From Leptobacterium sp964389205 (GTDB taxonomy: Bacteria > Bacteroidota > Bacteroidia > Flavobacteriales > Flavobacteriaceae), in the NCBI GenBank assembly GCA_964389205.1, contig CAYMDH010000010.1, positions 1-64,000 of the forward strand: 64,000 nucleotides of DNA. The letters are read 5' to 3'. Numbering within the stretch: position 1 is the first letter of the stretch; every line of letters starts with the position of its first letter. The translations under genes and the position numbers were made by a program. The notes beneath the pieces are model-generated. The model was not told where the DNA came from, searched no databases, and saw only the letters and a program-made list of their open reading frames with translations. Of the stretch, positions 1 through 9,808 are shown one piece after another.

Positions 1-1317
1 AAGGAAACGTTGTACACGACGTGCACGTCCTACTGCCAGTTTATCTTCTTCAGAAAGTTCTTCCATACCTAAGATGGCGATGATATCCTGAAGTTCCTTA
101 TAACGCTGTAAAAGCTCTTTTACATTTTGTGCGCAATCATAGTGCTCTGCTCCTAGAATTTCTGCTGTAAGAATACGAGATGTAGAATCTAATGGATCCA
201 CCGCTGGATAAATACCAAGTTCTGCAATCTTACGTGAAAGTACTGTTGTCGCATCAAGGTGAGCAAACGTTGTTGCTGGTGCTGGATCAGTAAGGTCATC
301 TGCTGGCACATAAACTGCTTGTACAGATGTAATAGATCCTCTCTTAGTAGAAGTAATACGTTCTTGCATTGCTCCCATCTCTGTTGCAAGTGTAGGTTGA
401 TACCCTACCGCAGATGGCATACGTCCAAGAAGTGCAGATACCTCAGAACCTGCTTGCGTAAAACGGAAAATATTATCTACAAAGAAAAGCACATCTTTTC
501 CTTGTCCTTCTCCTGCTCCATCACGAAAATATTCAGCAATAGTAAGTCCCGAAAGTGCCACACGAGCACGAGCCCCAGGAGGCTCATTCATTTGTCCAAA
601 TACAAAAGTTGCTTTTGAATCTTTCATTGCTGTTTTATCAACCTTAGAAAGGTCCCATCCTCCTTCTTCCATAGAATGCATAAAATCATCTCCGTATTTA
701 ATAATTCCAGATTCTAACATCTCTCTTAAAAGGTCATTTCCTTCACGAGTTCTTTCACCAACTCCTGCGAATACAGATAAACCACCGTGTCCTTTTGCAA
801 TATTGTTAATCAACTCTTGAATAAGTACTGTTTTACCTACTCCAGCACCTCCAAATAATCCAATTTTACCTCCTTTTGCATAAGGCTCAATTAAATCGAT
901 TACTTTAATACCAGTAAATAAAACTTCTGTTGATGTTGATAAATCTTCAAATTTAGGTGCTTCTCTATGGATAGGAAGACCATCATTACCTGTTTTAGGT
1001 AAATCTCCTAATCCATCAATAGCATCTCCAATTACATTAAAAAGACGTCCATAAACATCTCCACCTATTGGCATTTGAATAGGATTTCCAGTTGCGACAA
1101 CTTCAGTTCCTCTACTTAATCCATCAGTTGAATCCATTGAAATAGTACGTACTGTATCTTCACCAACATGAGACTGTACTTCTAAAACAAGTTTAGAGCC
1201 GTCTGTATTGGCTATTTCTAATGAATCATAAATTCTTGGAAGTTCATCTCCTGAAGAAAACGCTACGTCTACAACAGGGCCGATAATTTGTGCAACTTTA
1301 CCTGTAACTTTTGACAT
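1..1317 (-). CDS. atpD: ATP synthase F1 subunit beta (C-terminus cut by window edge)
   Basis: Catalytic beta subunit of the F1Fo ATP synthase, on the cytoplasmic face of the inner membrane. The reverse strand reads open for 439 codons from the ATG at 1317 to base 1, where the window ends, so only the last residues are missing. The beta-barrel start (MSKVTGKVAQIIGPVVDVAF), the P-loop GGAGVGKT near residue 155-164, the GERTREGNDL segment and a DELSEED-type stretch (EELSEED) near the end are all visible. The start is preceded by an 80-base leader with a TATCTTTG -7 box. The gene is separated from the SGNH hydrolase upstream by a terminator. The identity is secure from several invariant motifs. 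Confidence 0.97.
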   Translation of the reverse strand, partial: MSKVTGKVAQIIGPVVDVAFSSGDELPRIYDSLEIANTDGSKLVLEVQSHVGEDTVRTISMDSTDGLSRGTEVVATGNPIQMPIGGDVYGRLFNVIGDAIDGLGDLPKTGNDGLPIHREAPKFEDLSTSTEVLFTGIKVIDLIEPYAKGGKIGLFGGAGVGKTVLIQELINNIAKGHGGLSVFAGVGERTREGNDLLREMLESGIIKYGDDFMHSMEEGGWDLSKVDKTAMKDSKATFVFGQMNEPPGARARVALSGLTIAEYFRDGAGEGQGKDVLFFVDNIFRFTQAGSEVSALLGRMPSAVGYQPTLATEMGAMQERITSTKRGSITSVQAVYVPADDLTDPAPATTFAHLDATTVLSRKIAELGIYPAVDPLDSTSRILTAEILGAEHYDCAQNVKELLQRYKELQDIIAILGMEELSEEDKLAVGRARRVQRFL

Positions 1318-1400
1318 TCTTAACTATTTAATGTTTAGTTTTTTATGTACTCAAACAATGATTTCACTTTTGTGACATACAACCATTGTTTTTAGCGGTG

Positions 1401-1408
1401 CAAAGATA
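1401..1408 (-). promoter_or_regulatory. Bacteroidota -7 promoter box for atpD
   Basis: The reverse strand reads TATCTTTG, an exact match to TAnnTTTG, about 84 bases upstream of the atpD start codon. No clear -33 TTTG is seen, so this is a motif-only call. Confidence 0.5.
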
Positions 1409-1490
1409 TGTTTTTAATTGAAAAAATTAATACGCTTCTCTGCAATTTTTTGTGATTTTTTAAATTATGTCTTTAAGGGTCCTAAAAACA

Positions 1491-1524
1491 AAAAAATCGA
1501 TACATACTATGCATCGATTTTTTT
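1491..1524 (-). terminator. Rho-independent terminator after the SGNH hydrolase gene
   Basis: Inverted repeat AAAAAATCGAT / ATCGATTTTTT with an 11-base loop, followed on the reverse strand by a T-rich run. It lies 19 bases beyond the hydrolase stop codon and separates that operon from atpD. Confidence 0.7.
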
Positions 1525-1542
1525 AAATATTTAATTTCTTTT

Positions 1543-3168
1543 TTATTGAAGTGTTGGCGAATAATTTGTTGGAAAATCTCCAATATTATAAAAATTACCT
1601 GAAACTTCAAAATTCGATCCAAAAGTTGCATCTATAGATCTCATAAATTCATTAGCAATAAGAGCATATCCTCTTGCCGTTGGATGAACTCCATCTAAAG
1701 AAAATGCACCTCCTGTTACAAGTTCAGTAGTAAGTGTAAAAGTTCCAGATGTCAAATCACCACTAAGAATACCATTCGCATCTACAAAGGCAAATCCAGC
1801 ATCAATAGCTGCTTGTTCAATTGTGGCGTTAAAAGTAGCAGTTGCAGTATTAATTTCTTGTTGTTCGCTAGGCAATAAAACAAAACGATCTGCTAAAGGC
1901 AATGTAACTCCTTCTACAGCGAACTGCCCTGCCAACTGAGGTGGTAATTGACTTGCTAATGCTTGCGCAACTGTAGTATTTACAGTTCCAATAACAGAAG
2001 CACTTGTTAAAGTCAATAAATCGTTTTCTGTAGCTTGTCTTGTTTGTCCATAAGTGGTAGCTAATAAATTAGCAACTGCTGGTGCTGCCTGAGGAGGCAA
2101 ACCAAATTGCGCCAAAAATGCTGGAAAATCTGGGTTTGCATTTAAAACCTGTTCAATTTGAGCAGATAAATCCAAAAGGTCCTCATCTAATATAACAACA
2201 GGGCTAGCTTCAGTTTGTGAAAATGTTACTGAACGACTAGAAGCATTCAAAGCCGGGTTTTGTGAATCTAAAAAAGCATACACTCCATTTAAAGCTCCAA
2301 AAATTGTATTTAATGTTGGTATTTGCGGCCCAAAATCTGGATTAGCTGGACTTAATGGTGCAAAAGGCACTGATGTAAAAAATGGAATTGTCGTTACATC
2401 TGGAATATTAGCAATAACACCTTGTACGTTATTAGATATCATAGAAGTCATTATAGCTCCAAGAGAAGCATTAAATAATGGTTCTGGAGTAATAGCGCTA
2501 ATGTTTTGATCGCCTCCACTAGTAGCAAAACCTAATACATCATTATTTCCTATCCATAAAGATACAAATGTTGGATTCTGAGCCAAAGCATCTTCTAGAA
2601 CAGAAGCATTTGGATTTGATGCCATTCTTACAAAATAAGGATTAGCACTTACTGGGTTCGTTTGTAAACCAGCAATATTTCCTAATCCATTAAATACAGT
2701 TTGAAAACTCGTCAAACCAGGAACTCCCATATTGTTAAATGGTCCTGCTGGGTTATTTAACGCAATATCTGTGGTTGGAATCGCTGGTAATGAAGCAGGC
2801 CCATTTCCATCAAAAAACAATCTTGGACCAAAACCAGGAAGTGGATTACCTCCAATTAAAAGTCCTCCAATATTATCATTGGTTAAGGGTTGATTAAATG
2901 ACCCTCCACCTATTAATGCAAAACGCTGTGCCAATAAGTTAGGAAATGAGTTATTTTGCCCAGCTTGAAATAAGGCATTATCTGTAAAACCAGCAGTTAA
3001 AGAATTTCCTATAGATACAAAAGTCGAAAAATTTGCAGTCCCTGCAGCTAGCGGAGGTAATTCTTCAATAACCGCTCCGTTATCATCATCACTACTACAA
3101 GCAGCTAGCGATATAAATAAAAGAAAGAGCCAAATATATCTTGTTTTCATAATTGTATTCTTTTTCAT
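1543..3168 (-). CDS. SGNH/GDSL-family hydrolase lipoprotein
   Basis: Predicted esterase/lipase-type hydrolase anchored as a lipoprotein; the substrate is unknown. The 541-residue protein starts with a signal peptide and a lipobox (LAACSSDDD). The GDSL block is seen as SIGNSLTAGF, with its nucleophile serine, near residue 50. The block III Gly-Asn pair is WIGNNDVLG, and the block V Asp-His pair is DGVHPTARGYALIANEF near the C-terminus. The protein is longer than typical SGNH enzymes (200-300 residues) because of large Ala/Pro/Asn-rich stretches between the blocks. It directly follows a TonB-dependent receptor with a 1-base gap, so the two are probably co-transcribed and act together at the outer membrane. 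An in-frame ATG at 3150 is an equally good start. Confidence 0.85.
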   Translation of the reverse strand: MKKNTIMKTRYIWLFLLFISLAACSSDDDNGAVIEELPPLAAGTANFSTFVSIGNSLTAGFTDNALFQAGQNNSFPNLLAQRFALIGGGSFNQPLTNDNIGGLLIGGNPLPGFGPRLFFDGNGPASLPAIPTTDIALNNPAGPFNNMGVPGLTSFQTVFNGLGNIAGLQTNPVSANPYFVRMASNPNASVLEDALAQNPTFVSLWIGNNDVLGFATSGGDQNISAITPEPLFNASLGAIMTSMISNNVQGVIANIPDVTTIPFFTSVPFAPLSPANPDFGPQIPTLNTIFGALNGVYAFLDSQNPALNASSRSVTFSQTEASPVVILDEDLLDLSAQIEQVLNANPDFPAFLAQFGLPPQAAPAVANLLATTYGQTRQATENDLLTLTSASVIGTVNTTVAQALASQLPPQLAGQFAVEGVTLPLADRFVLLPSEQQEINTATATFNATIEQAAIDAGFAFVDANGILSGDLTSGTFTLTTELVTGGAFSLDGVHPTARGYALIANEFMRSIDATFGSNFEVSGNFYNIGDFPTNYSPTLQ

Positions 3169-3169
3169 T

Positions 3170-5962
3170 TTATAAGTTATTAATTGTCCATGATACTAAA
3201 AATATTGAGCCAACAGGTCCTGGGCCAATTGCAGTAATAAATTCATTACCAGTAATGTTTGAAGCACTCAATCTGAAATTCGAGTTTATACTAGGGACTG
3301 TGTAATTAACCTGTAAATCTAGTGTATTAAAGGCTGGTATATCACCGTCGGCAAATGGTGCTTGCCAGAAATAGGTGTCACTCCAACGCCAAGCCAAGTT
3401 AAATCCAAAATTTTTGAATAAATCTGTATTACCAAACGAAGCCTTTACCTTATGCTTAGGGGTATTAAAACCAGGTCTGAAATCTGGATCTGAGTCTTGG
3501 TCAAATTCGAAATCGTTAAATGTATAGTTAATGCCTAAATCAAAACCGCCAAGAACCTGAGTACTTACACTAGCAGTCGCACCGAACGATTGTATGTCTG
3601 CATCAGAATTAGTGGTTACTTGAAATGTTTGAGAATCTCCGTTAGCTAAAGCTTGTACTCCTGAAGCATCAAAGACAGAACCAACTAATGGAGAAACAAC
3701 AACCTCAGATGCTAGGAAATCATTAAATGTATTATAATACCCATTGACATCTATTACTAACTTCTTATTAAATAATTGGCTTCTGTAGCCTACTTCAAAA
3801 GAGGTTACTTGTTCTGGCATCACAGGGTCAAGATTCCCTACTTGTAAAACAGATGGATCTCCAGTGGCTGCAAAGATAGCAGCAGATGTGGCTGTATATG
3901 CATTTTCAAAAGCAAGGGCTCCATTAAATGTTGTTACGGTGCCATCACTCAAAGTAACATTTCTTACAAATTGTTCAGGATTACCGGGAGCTGAACCTAT
4001 TAATATAGCGGCTCCTACATCTAGACCCAGAAACAAGTTTTGGCTTGTAGGATTTCTAAATCCAGTTTGAATTGACCCTCTTAAATTGTGATTACGCTCT
4101 TCCCCAAAAGTATAAGCTGCTGAAAATCTTGGAGTAAAGAAGCCATCAAATAATTCATTTTTATCAAAACGTCCAGAACCTGTTAGTTTTAGTCTGTTAT
4201 CTGCTAACTGTTTTTGGATTTGAACATAGGCTCCAACTTCATTGTAAGTAATATTTCCATTTACGTCTGTAAAAATAGTTCCATTGGAACTTAAGCTGTT
4301 TTCTCTGAAGGATCCACCAACTTGTAGATCAAAAACATCTTCTATTAGATGACTGAAATTATAATTTGCATCAACATGATAAAATTTTGATTGATCTTGG
4401 AAGGCAGAGCCAGAACTGAAGTCTGGATTTGTGATTACATCATCAAAAGCATCCTGGAATGCTTGAGTTCCAGGAACTAAACGTTGAACACCATCAACTT
4501 CTCCTTGTAGGATATTACCAGCAGCATCAATATCAAAATCTTCATCTGCTACGCCGCGTGCAAATGCGTGTGCCTGATCTTCTGTTTGACCTCCAAAAGT
4601 TGCTAGAGCAAATGCTCCAATATAATCACCAAACCATTGCGTGTCTGACTTCCAGGCACGGTTAATATTAATTCCTGTAAAGACTAAATCATAAGAGTCA
4701 CCAGCATCATCATCATTTACATAACCACGTACAAAAAAGTTTTTATTCTTTACCTCTATCTTGTGTTGTTGAAAGAAAAAATCGTTTAAGAAGTTTCTAT
4801 TTGTAGCTTGAAATACTGTTGACCCTAAACCAACACGACCGTTATATGAGATTTCAAAATCATTTGCAAAAGGCCTGTAAGCAAACGTCCAATCTGCTTT
4901 TACGCTTTCAGCATTAAAATCTGTTAAATCTTGCTCATTATACCCCGTTCTACTTACTTCAACGTTAGGAATAATTCCTAAACCTCCAGAGGCAGCCCGT
5001 ATGTTTGTAGATACTTCATCTCCAAAAACATTTAAGCCATTGAAATTAATGTTAGAATCTCTTGTACCCCCAGGCGTATCTAAATCTTGTTCGCTATTTG
5101 CAAACCAATCGGTTCCTTGTAGGTATGAAAAATTCACTTCTACAGCAACCTTATCACTAAATTTGTGGGCAGCTCTGAATCCAAAATCATAGTATTCATT
5201 TTCACCAGCGGCATCTTGAGAGGTAAAACCAACTTTTGCATAGGCTTTAACACCCGGGTCATCAAAAGGATTTTTGGTCTGTAAGAATAAAATCCCATTA
5301 AAAGCATTAGCTCCATATAATGCAGAAGATGCACCTGGTAGAATTTCAACGCTTCGTACATCAAGTTCAGAAGCGCCTACCAAATTACCAATAACAATGT
5401 TTAATGCAGGCACAGAATTATCTGCTCCATCAAGAAGTTGTACAAATCTACCATTGTTAAAATCTGCAAAACCTCTTGTATTGACTTGTTTAAAGGTTAA
5501 ACTTCCAGTGTTTATGTCTACACCTTTAAGATTTTCTAATCCATTATAAAAATTAGACGAGGCTGTATTTTTAATTTCTTTAATTCCAAAACGTTCAACA
5601 GTTACAGGGGACTCAAATACACGTTCAGGAGTTCTGGACGCAGAAATAACAATTTCATCTAACTGAGTGTTTGTAGAATTTATTGTTATTGTTAAGTATT
5701 GATTATTAGATGTTACTGAAGCAGTAGTAGTAGCATAACCTATACTAGATATTGTAAGATTAAACGGAGGTACTTCTGAAGTTGTTAAAATAAACTTCCC
5801 ATCAAAATCGGTTACAGCTCCTATTGATTTACCTGTTATTACAACATTAGCTCCTGGAACTGGCACCTTATTTTCGTCAACAACCTTACCTGTAATGGTA
5901 GTTTGTGCGAAAGATGAAACTCCGAAAAATAGGAAAATAGCATATACTAGTGTTCTCATCAT
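3170..5962 (-). CDS. TonB-dependent receptor with carboxypeptidase-regulatory-like N-domain
   Basis: Outer-membrane active transporter of about 930 residues. Domains in order are: signal peptide (MMRTLVYAIFLFFGVSSFAQ), a carboxypeptidase D regulatory-like beta-sandwich (ITGKVVDENKVPVPGANVVI) over roughly residues 20-105, a plug domain (SASRTPERVFESPVTVERFG onward) and a long beta-barrel ending in alternating residues. The open frame extends further upstream to 6034, but the ATG pair at 5962/5959 directly precedes the signal peptide and is chosen here. The SGNH hydrolase lipoprotein follows by 1 base, suggesting a receptor/enzyme pair. The ligand cannot be read from the sequence. No SusD-like partner is present. 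Confidence 0.9.
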   Translation of the reverse strand: MMRTLVYAIFLFFGVSSFAQTTITGKVVDENKVPVPGANVVITGKSIGAVTDFDGKFILTTSEVPPFNLTISSIGYATTTASVTSNNQYLTITINSTNTQLDEIVISASRTPERVFESPVTVERFGIKEIKNTASSNFYNGLENLKGVDINTGSLTFKQVNTRGFADFNNGRFVQLLDGADNSVPALNIVIGNLVGASELDVRSVEILPGASSALYGANAFNGILFLQTKNPFDDPGVKAYAKVGFTSQDAAGENEYYDFGFRAAHKFSDKVAVEVNFSYLQGTDWFANSEQDLDTPGGTRDSNINFNGLNVFGDEVSTNIRAASGGLGIIPNVEVSRTGYNEQDLTDFNAESVKADWTFAYRPFANDFEISYNGRVGLGSTVFQATNRNFLNDFFFQQHKIEVKNKNFFVRGYVNDDDAGDSYDLVFTGININRAWKSDTQWFGDYIGAFALATFGGQTEDQAHAFARGVADEDFDIDAAGNILQGEVDGVQRLVPGTQAFQDAFDDVITNPDFSSGSAFQDQSKFYHVDANYNFSHLIEDVFDLQVGGSFRENSLSSNGTIFTDVNGNITYNEVGAYVQIQKQLADNRLKLTGSGRFDKNELFDGFFTPRFSAAYTFGEERNHNLRGSIQTGFRNPTSQNLFLGLDVGAAILIGSAPGNPEQFVRNVTLSDGTVTTFNGALAFENAYTATSAAIFAATGDPSVLQVGNLDPVMPEQVTSFEVGYRSQLFNKKLVIDVNGYYNTFNDFLASEVVVSPLVGSVFDASGVQALANGDSQTFQVTTNSDADIQSFGATASVSTQVLGGFDLGINYTFNDFEFDQDSDPDFRPGFNTPKHKVKASFGNTDLFKNFGFNLAWRWSDTYFWQAPFADGDIPAFNTLDLQVNYTVPSINSNFRLSASNITGNEFITAIGPGPVGSIFLVSWTINNL

Positions 5963-6010
5963 TATAATTCTATTAAGTATAATTATTAATTTGACGGGAA
6001 CAATATACAG

Positions 6011-6047
6011 AAATTTATTAATTATGCAATGCATGCATAATAAATTT
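6011..6047. repeat. Palindromic structure between glmS and the TonB receptor
   Basis: ATTATGCA and TGCATAAT are inverted around a 5-base spacer (6021-6041), flanked by AAATTTATT and its imperfect complement. No T-run follows on the reverse strand, so it is a weak terminator candidate for glmS. It could equally be an operator for the receptor operon, whose start is 60 bases away. Confidence 0.35.
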
Positions 6048-6060
6048 ATGAAATATGCAA

Positions 6061-7908
6061 TTATTCTACAGTAACTGATTTAGCTAGGTTTCTAGGCTGA
6101 TCTACATTACAGTTTCTCATAACTGCAATATGATATGAAAGCAATTGTAAAGGAATTGTTGTTAATAAAGGGGTTAAACCCTCGGATGAAGGTGGTATTT
6201 CTATAACATGATCTGCCAGTTCTTTTACTGCTATATCTCCTTCTGTAACGATCGCTATAATTTTTCCTTTTCTAGATTTAATTTCTTGGATATTACTTAC
6301 TACTTTTTCGTAATGCCCCTTTTTTGTTGCTATTACTACTACTGGCATTTGTTCGTCAATTAAAGCTATAGGGCCGTGTTTCATTTCTGCAGCCGGATAT
6401 CCTTCTGCATGTATATAACTTATTTCTTTCAATTTCAGAGCGCCTTCAAGAGCTACTGGAAAATTAAATCCTCTTCCTAAGTATAAAAAATTTGTAGCAT
6501 CCTTATATATACCTGCTATTTGTTTAACATGGTCATTAGAAATTAATGCTTTTTCTACTTTGGCTGGAATAAGTTCTAATTCTTGCAAATAGGTACGATA
6601 ATCTGTACTTGTCATAGTACCTTTGGCTCTAGCTAATCGCAAAGCCATCATAAATAAAACTGTTATTTGTGTTGTAAACGCCTTGGTTGAAGCTACTCCT
6701 ATTTCTGGTCCGGCGTGTGTATAAGCTCCTGCATCACTTTCTCTTGAAATGCTAGATCCTACTACATTACAAACTCCAAAAACAAAAGCACCCTTAGATT
6801 TTGCTAATTTAATAGCTGCTAATGTATCTGCTGTTTCTCCAGATTGTGAAATTGCTATTACTAAATCTTTTTCGGAGATAATTGGATTTCTATATCGAAA
6901 TTCTGAAGCATATTCTACTTCTACTGGGATTCTAGAAAACTCTTCAAAAATGTATTCTGATACCAATCCTGCATGCCATGAAGTACCGCAAGCTACTACA
7001 ATAATTCGCTCTGCATTGAGAAATTTTTTCATATTATCTTCTACTCCTGCCATCTTGATAATGGCTTCATTTGCTAACAATCTCCCTCTATATGTATCTT
7101 GAATTGCTCTAGGTTGTTCATAGATCTCTTTAAGCATAAAATGATCATAACCGCCTTTCTCGATTTCTTCTAGATTAAGTTTTAACTCCTGTATGTATGG
7201 ATCTACAAGAGAATCATCTTTTATCTTTCTTATTTTAATTTTCTTTCCAAGTCTCACAACTGCCATTTCTTCATCTTCTAAATAAATAGCATTGTTTGTG
7301 AATTCAATAAATGGAGAAGCATCAGACGCTATAAAAAATTCATTATCACCTATTCCTATTGCCAAAGGACTTCCTAGTTTTGCAACTACTATTTCGTCTG
7401 GTTTCGTTTTGTCAAAAACAGCAATAGCATATGCTCCTACAACTTGGTTCAAAGCAATTTGAACAGCTTTTCCAAGTTTTACCTTTTCATTTTTCTTTAC
7501 ATCTTCAATTAAGTTAATTAAAACTTCTGTATCTGTATCTGATGAAAAAGTATAGCCTCTTTTTGTTAACTCTTTTTTTAAGGGATCATAATTCTCTATA
7601 ATTCCATTGTGTATAATAACTAATTCTCCTGAATTAGAATAATGTGGATGTGAATTAACATCATTAGGAATTCCATGTGTAGCCCATCTAGTATGGCCAA
7701 TTCCAATAGAACCAGTTGTGGAAATTTCTGCTTCCGCCTTTTCTTTTAATTCTTGTACTTTTCCTTTAGTTTTAGACAAATTAATAGTTGTCCCATCGTA
7801 AATAGCTACTCCAGCACTATCATATCCTCGATACTCTAAGCGCTGCAATCCCTTAATGATAATAGGATAGGCTTCTCTATGTCCTATATAACCTACAATT
7901 CCACACAT
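6061..7908 (-). CDS. glmS: Glutamine--fructose-6-phosphate aminotransferase (isomerizing)
   Basis: Makes glucosamine-6-phosphate from fructose-6-phosphate and glutamine, the first step towards UDP-GlcNAc for peptidoglycan and lipid A. The 615-residue length is normal. The N-terminal class II glutamine amidotransferase begins MCGIVGYIG, with Cys2 as nucleophile after Met removal, and includes GHTRWATHG and HNGIIENY. Two SIS sugar-isomerase domains follow (VVACGTSWHAG and ISQSGETADT, then FLYLGRGFNFPVALEGALKL), and the family C-terminus NLAKSVTVE is intact. It lies 10 bases downstream of the DUF4270 gene, probably in one operon with it and the glycogen synthase gene. Confidence 0.97.
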   Translation of the reverse strand: MCGIVGYIGHREAYPIIIKGLQRLEYRGYDSAGVAIYDGTTINLSKTKGKVQELKEKAEAEISTTGSIGIGHTRWATHGIPNDVNSHPHYSNSGELVIIHNGIIENYDPLKKELTKRGYTFSSDTDTEVLINLIEDVKKNEKVKLGKAVQIALNQVVGAYAIAVFDKTKPDEIVVAKLGSPLAIGIGDNEFFIASDASPFIEFTNNAIYLEDEEMAVVRLGKKIKIRKIKDDSLVDPYIQELKLNLEEIEKGGYDHFMLKEIYEQPRAIQDTYRGRLLANEAIIKMAGVEDNMKKFLNAERIIVVACGTSWHAGLVSEYIFEEFSRIPVEVEYASEFRYRNPIISEKDLVIAISQSGETADTLAAIKLAKSKGAFVFGVCNVVGSSISRESDAGAYTHAGPEIGVASTKAFTTQITVLFMMALRLARAKGTMTSTDYRTYLQELELIPAKVEKALISNDHVKQIAGIYKDATNFLYLGRGFNFPVALEGALKLKEISYIHAEGYPAAEMKHGPIALIDEQMPVVVIATKKGHYEKVVSNIQEIKSRKGKIIAIVTEGDIAVKELADHVIEIPPSSEGLTPLLTTIPLQLLSYHIAVMRNCNVDQPRNLAKSVTVE

Positions 7909-7918
7909 GTTTTTTATT

Positions 7919-9787
7919 TTATTGGTCTTCTTGAGTTGTTTCTGTGTAAAAAATCTCTAATCGCAATCTTCTATCTTCATCTTCTGGATCTGTTGTTCCT
8001 CCTATCAAAACTGTTCCAAATGGATTTAAAACAGATGCTTGTGGAATCACTGTTTCATCTCCAACAGCATTCAATGCTGTTATATTAATAGCATCATTAA
8101 TATTTGAAGTAACTGTTAATCCTAACTTAACATTGGTAGAATCATTACGAAGGATATTATTCATATGTTGTGTAAGGCGTATTCTATATTGTGTTCCCTT
8201 TCCTTCGTCGTTTGTCTCAAGAATACCGCCGTAATTAACCCTTGATGTTGTTGGGCTATTTTCATCTTGTGTAGGGTCAAAAAGCCAATCTAACAGAACT
8301 GCATTATTTGTTAAGTTATACAAATAAATTCGAGTTGGTTCTATTATATTTCCAGCAGCGTCTAACTGATCTCTATCTACATTAAATACTAAATTTGCTT
8401 CATTAATTAACCATCCATTTGCTCTGATTTCTTCTAAAATGGTAGTTTCTCCTGCCTGTTCAAATAAATCGATTTCTACAAAAGTACTTGCGCCTCCATT
8501 TAAATATAAACGTGTTGCATCAGTACCTCTGTTGATATCATTAATAACAGTTGTTGACAATTGACTATCTTCAAAAACATTTACTCTATTACCTATTACT
8601 CCTCCTAATTCCAGAAAAAAAGTAGCATCTTCTTCTACCATAAAGTCATCTGAGGTATCGTCTACAGTACCATTTACATCGAGTCTGTCAAAATCATACT
8701 CAACATCTATATTAGCACTGGTAAGATCTATCAGCATTAGTAAATCTTCTCCCCCAGGAATGTCAGCAGAAATCTGCAACCCTCTAAAAAATTCTGTGAA
8801 GTTACTATTATTACTAATTTCTTGCCTCCCTTCCAGATCAATCAAGTTTTGCTGAAAAAACTCAGGGTCTAAATCAATACGTAATCCAGGGGGGATTCTT
8901 CTTAGTATGTTTTCTGATTCATCTATATCAGGAGTGTTTTCATTATCTTCGTCAAAAATTAGTACTTCTCTGTCTGATACCTCTACTGGACCGTTAAATA
9001 AGTTCGCACCTAAAAAAGAAGAGAAATCCATATTGGAAAAATACTCTTGTGATTCTTGAAAATTTGTATTTGGGTCTAAATCTCTCAGAAAGAAAGTAAT
9101 TTCATCAATCCGTAGATTAAATGTAGTATTGATATTACCAAAAACAGAATCAATCACAAAACGCTGAGGAAAAATATTGGGAGTTGTACTATCATCTTCA
9201 CCATCTGGTATTCCATCACCGTCAGAATCTGGATTTAAAGGATCTGTACCTCCAAAAGCTTCTTCTGTATCACTAATACCATCTCCATCGGTATCACTAA
9301 AAGGATCATTTGGATCTGCATCTAAAATATCAGGCACTCCATCTCCATCTGTATCTTGCTCTGGTGTATTATTTGTAAAAAAAGGAATGTTTAAAACTAC
9401 TCTTGTTACCCTTTCATTTTCCTGAACGGTAGTGGCTACATCATCTGTCTCACCATTGTCTTCTTGTTCTTGTGAATTTAGCCCAAAACGTGGAACACCG
9501 TTCGGAAGAACTGTTGGTAGTGTCACCTGAGTTACTATAGATGCATTAACGTCTCCAAAAATTGGGTTTCTTAACCTCCCTAATCTATACAATTGTAAAT
9601 CATTTGTTCGAACCGAAGAAAGCTGCCTTGTAGCTGCAAAAACATCGAAATCTGCGCGTTCTGTTTCAAAATTATTACTTCCAATAAGATCGGTTCCTAC
9701 GGTATTAAAATCTTCCTCACATGAGGCAAACATTATTATTGCTATAAATAATATGATTCCACTACTACCTTTAAAAATTTTCATCAT
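7919..9787 (-). CDS. DUF4270-type lipoprotein with calcium-binding-like DxDxDG repeats
   Basis: Secreted lipoprotein of about 622 residues and unknown function, recognised as DUF4270-like from its start (lipobox FASCEEDFNTVG) and overall make-up. It has a lipoprotein signal peptide with Cys near residue 23. A tandem block at about residues 144-200 (DTDGDGVPDILDADPNDP, DTDGDGISDTEE, DSDGDGIPDGEDD) matches thrombospondin type-3 calcium-binding repeats. The frame opens at a TTG at 9802, but the ATG at 9787 follows a purine-rich GAGAAGAAAG and starts the signal peptide, so it is used. It lies between the glycogen synthase gene and glmS, an arrangement I recall as common in Flavobacteriaceae. The repeat block looks like an insertion in the family. 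Confidence 0.75.
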   Translation of the reverse strand: MMKIFKGSSGIILFIAIIMFASCEEDFNTVGTDLIGSNNFETERADFDVFAATRQLSSVRTNDLQLYRLGRLRNPIFGDVNASIVTQVTLPTVLPNGVPRFGLNSQEQEDNGETDDVATTVQENERVTRVVLNIPFFTNNTPEQDTDGDGVPDILDADPNDPFSDTDGDGISDTEEAFGGTDPLNPDSDGDGIPDGEDDSTTPNIFPQRFVIDSVFGNINTTFNLRIDEITFFLRDLDPNTNFQESQEYFSNMDFSSFLGANLFNGPVEVSDREVLIFDEDNENTPDIDESENILRRIPPGLRIDLDPEFFQQNLIDLEGRQEISNNSNFTEFFRGLQISADIPGGEDLLMLIDLTSANIDVEYDFDRLDVNGTVDDTSDDFMVEEDATFFLELGGVIGNRVNVFEDSQLSTTVINDINRGTDATRLYLNGGASTFVEIDLFEQAGETTILEEIRANGWLINEANLVFNVDRDQLDAAGNIIEPTRIYLYNLTNNAVLLDWLFDPTQDENSPTTSRVNYGGILETNDEGKGTQYRIRLTQHMNNILRNDSTNVKLGLTVTSNINDAINITALNAVGDETVIPQASVLNPFGTVLIGGTTDPEDEDRRLRLEIFYTETTQEDQ

Positions 9788-9808
9788 TGTCTTTCTTCTC
9801 AAAAAAGG

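Noticed and set aside
5140..5549. Open frames overlapping the first TonB receptor on both strands
   Set aside because: The receptor frame is continuous here with recognisable plug-domain motifs; the other frames have no family features.
9180..9360. Repeated SPSGIPSP-like forward-frame repeats, possibly a repeat protein or CRISPR-like array
   Set aside because: The periodicity comes from the DxDxDG codons of the reverse-strand lipoprotein. Spacing is irregular and there are no spacers.
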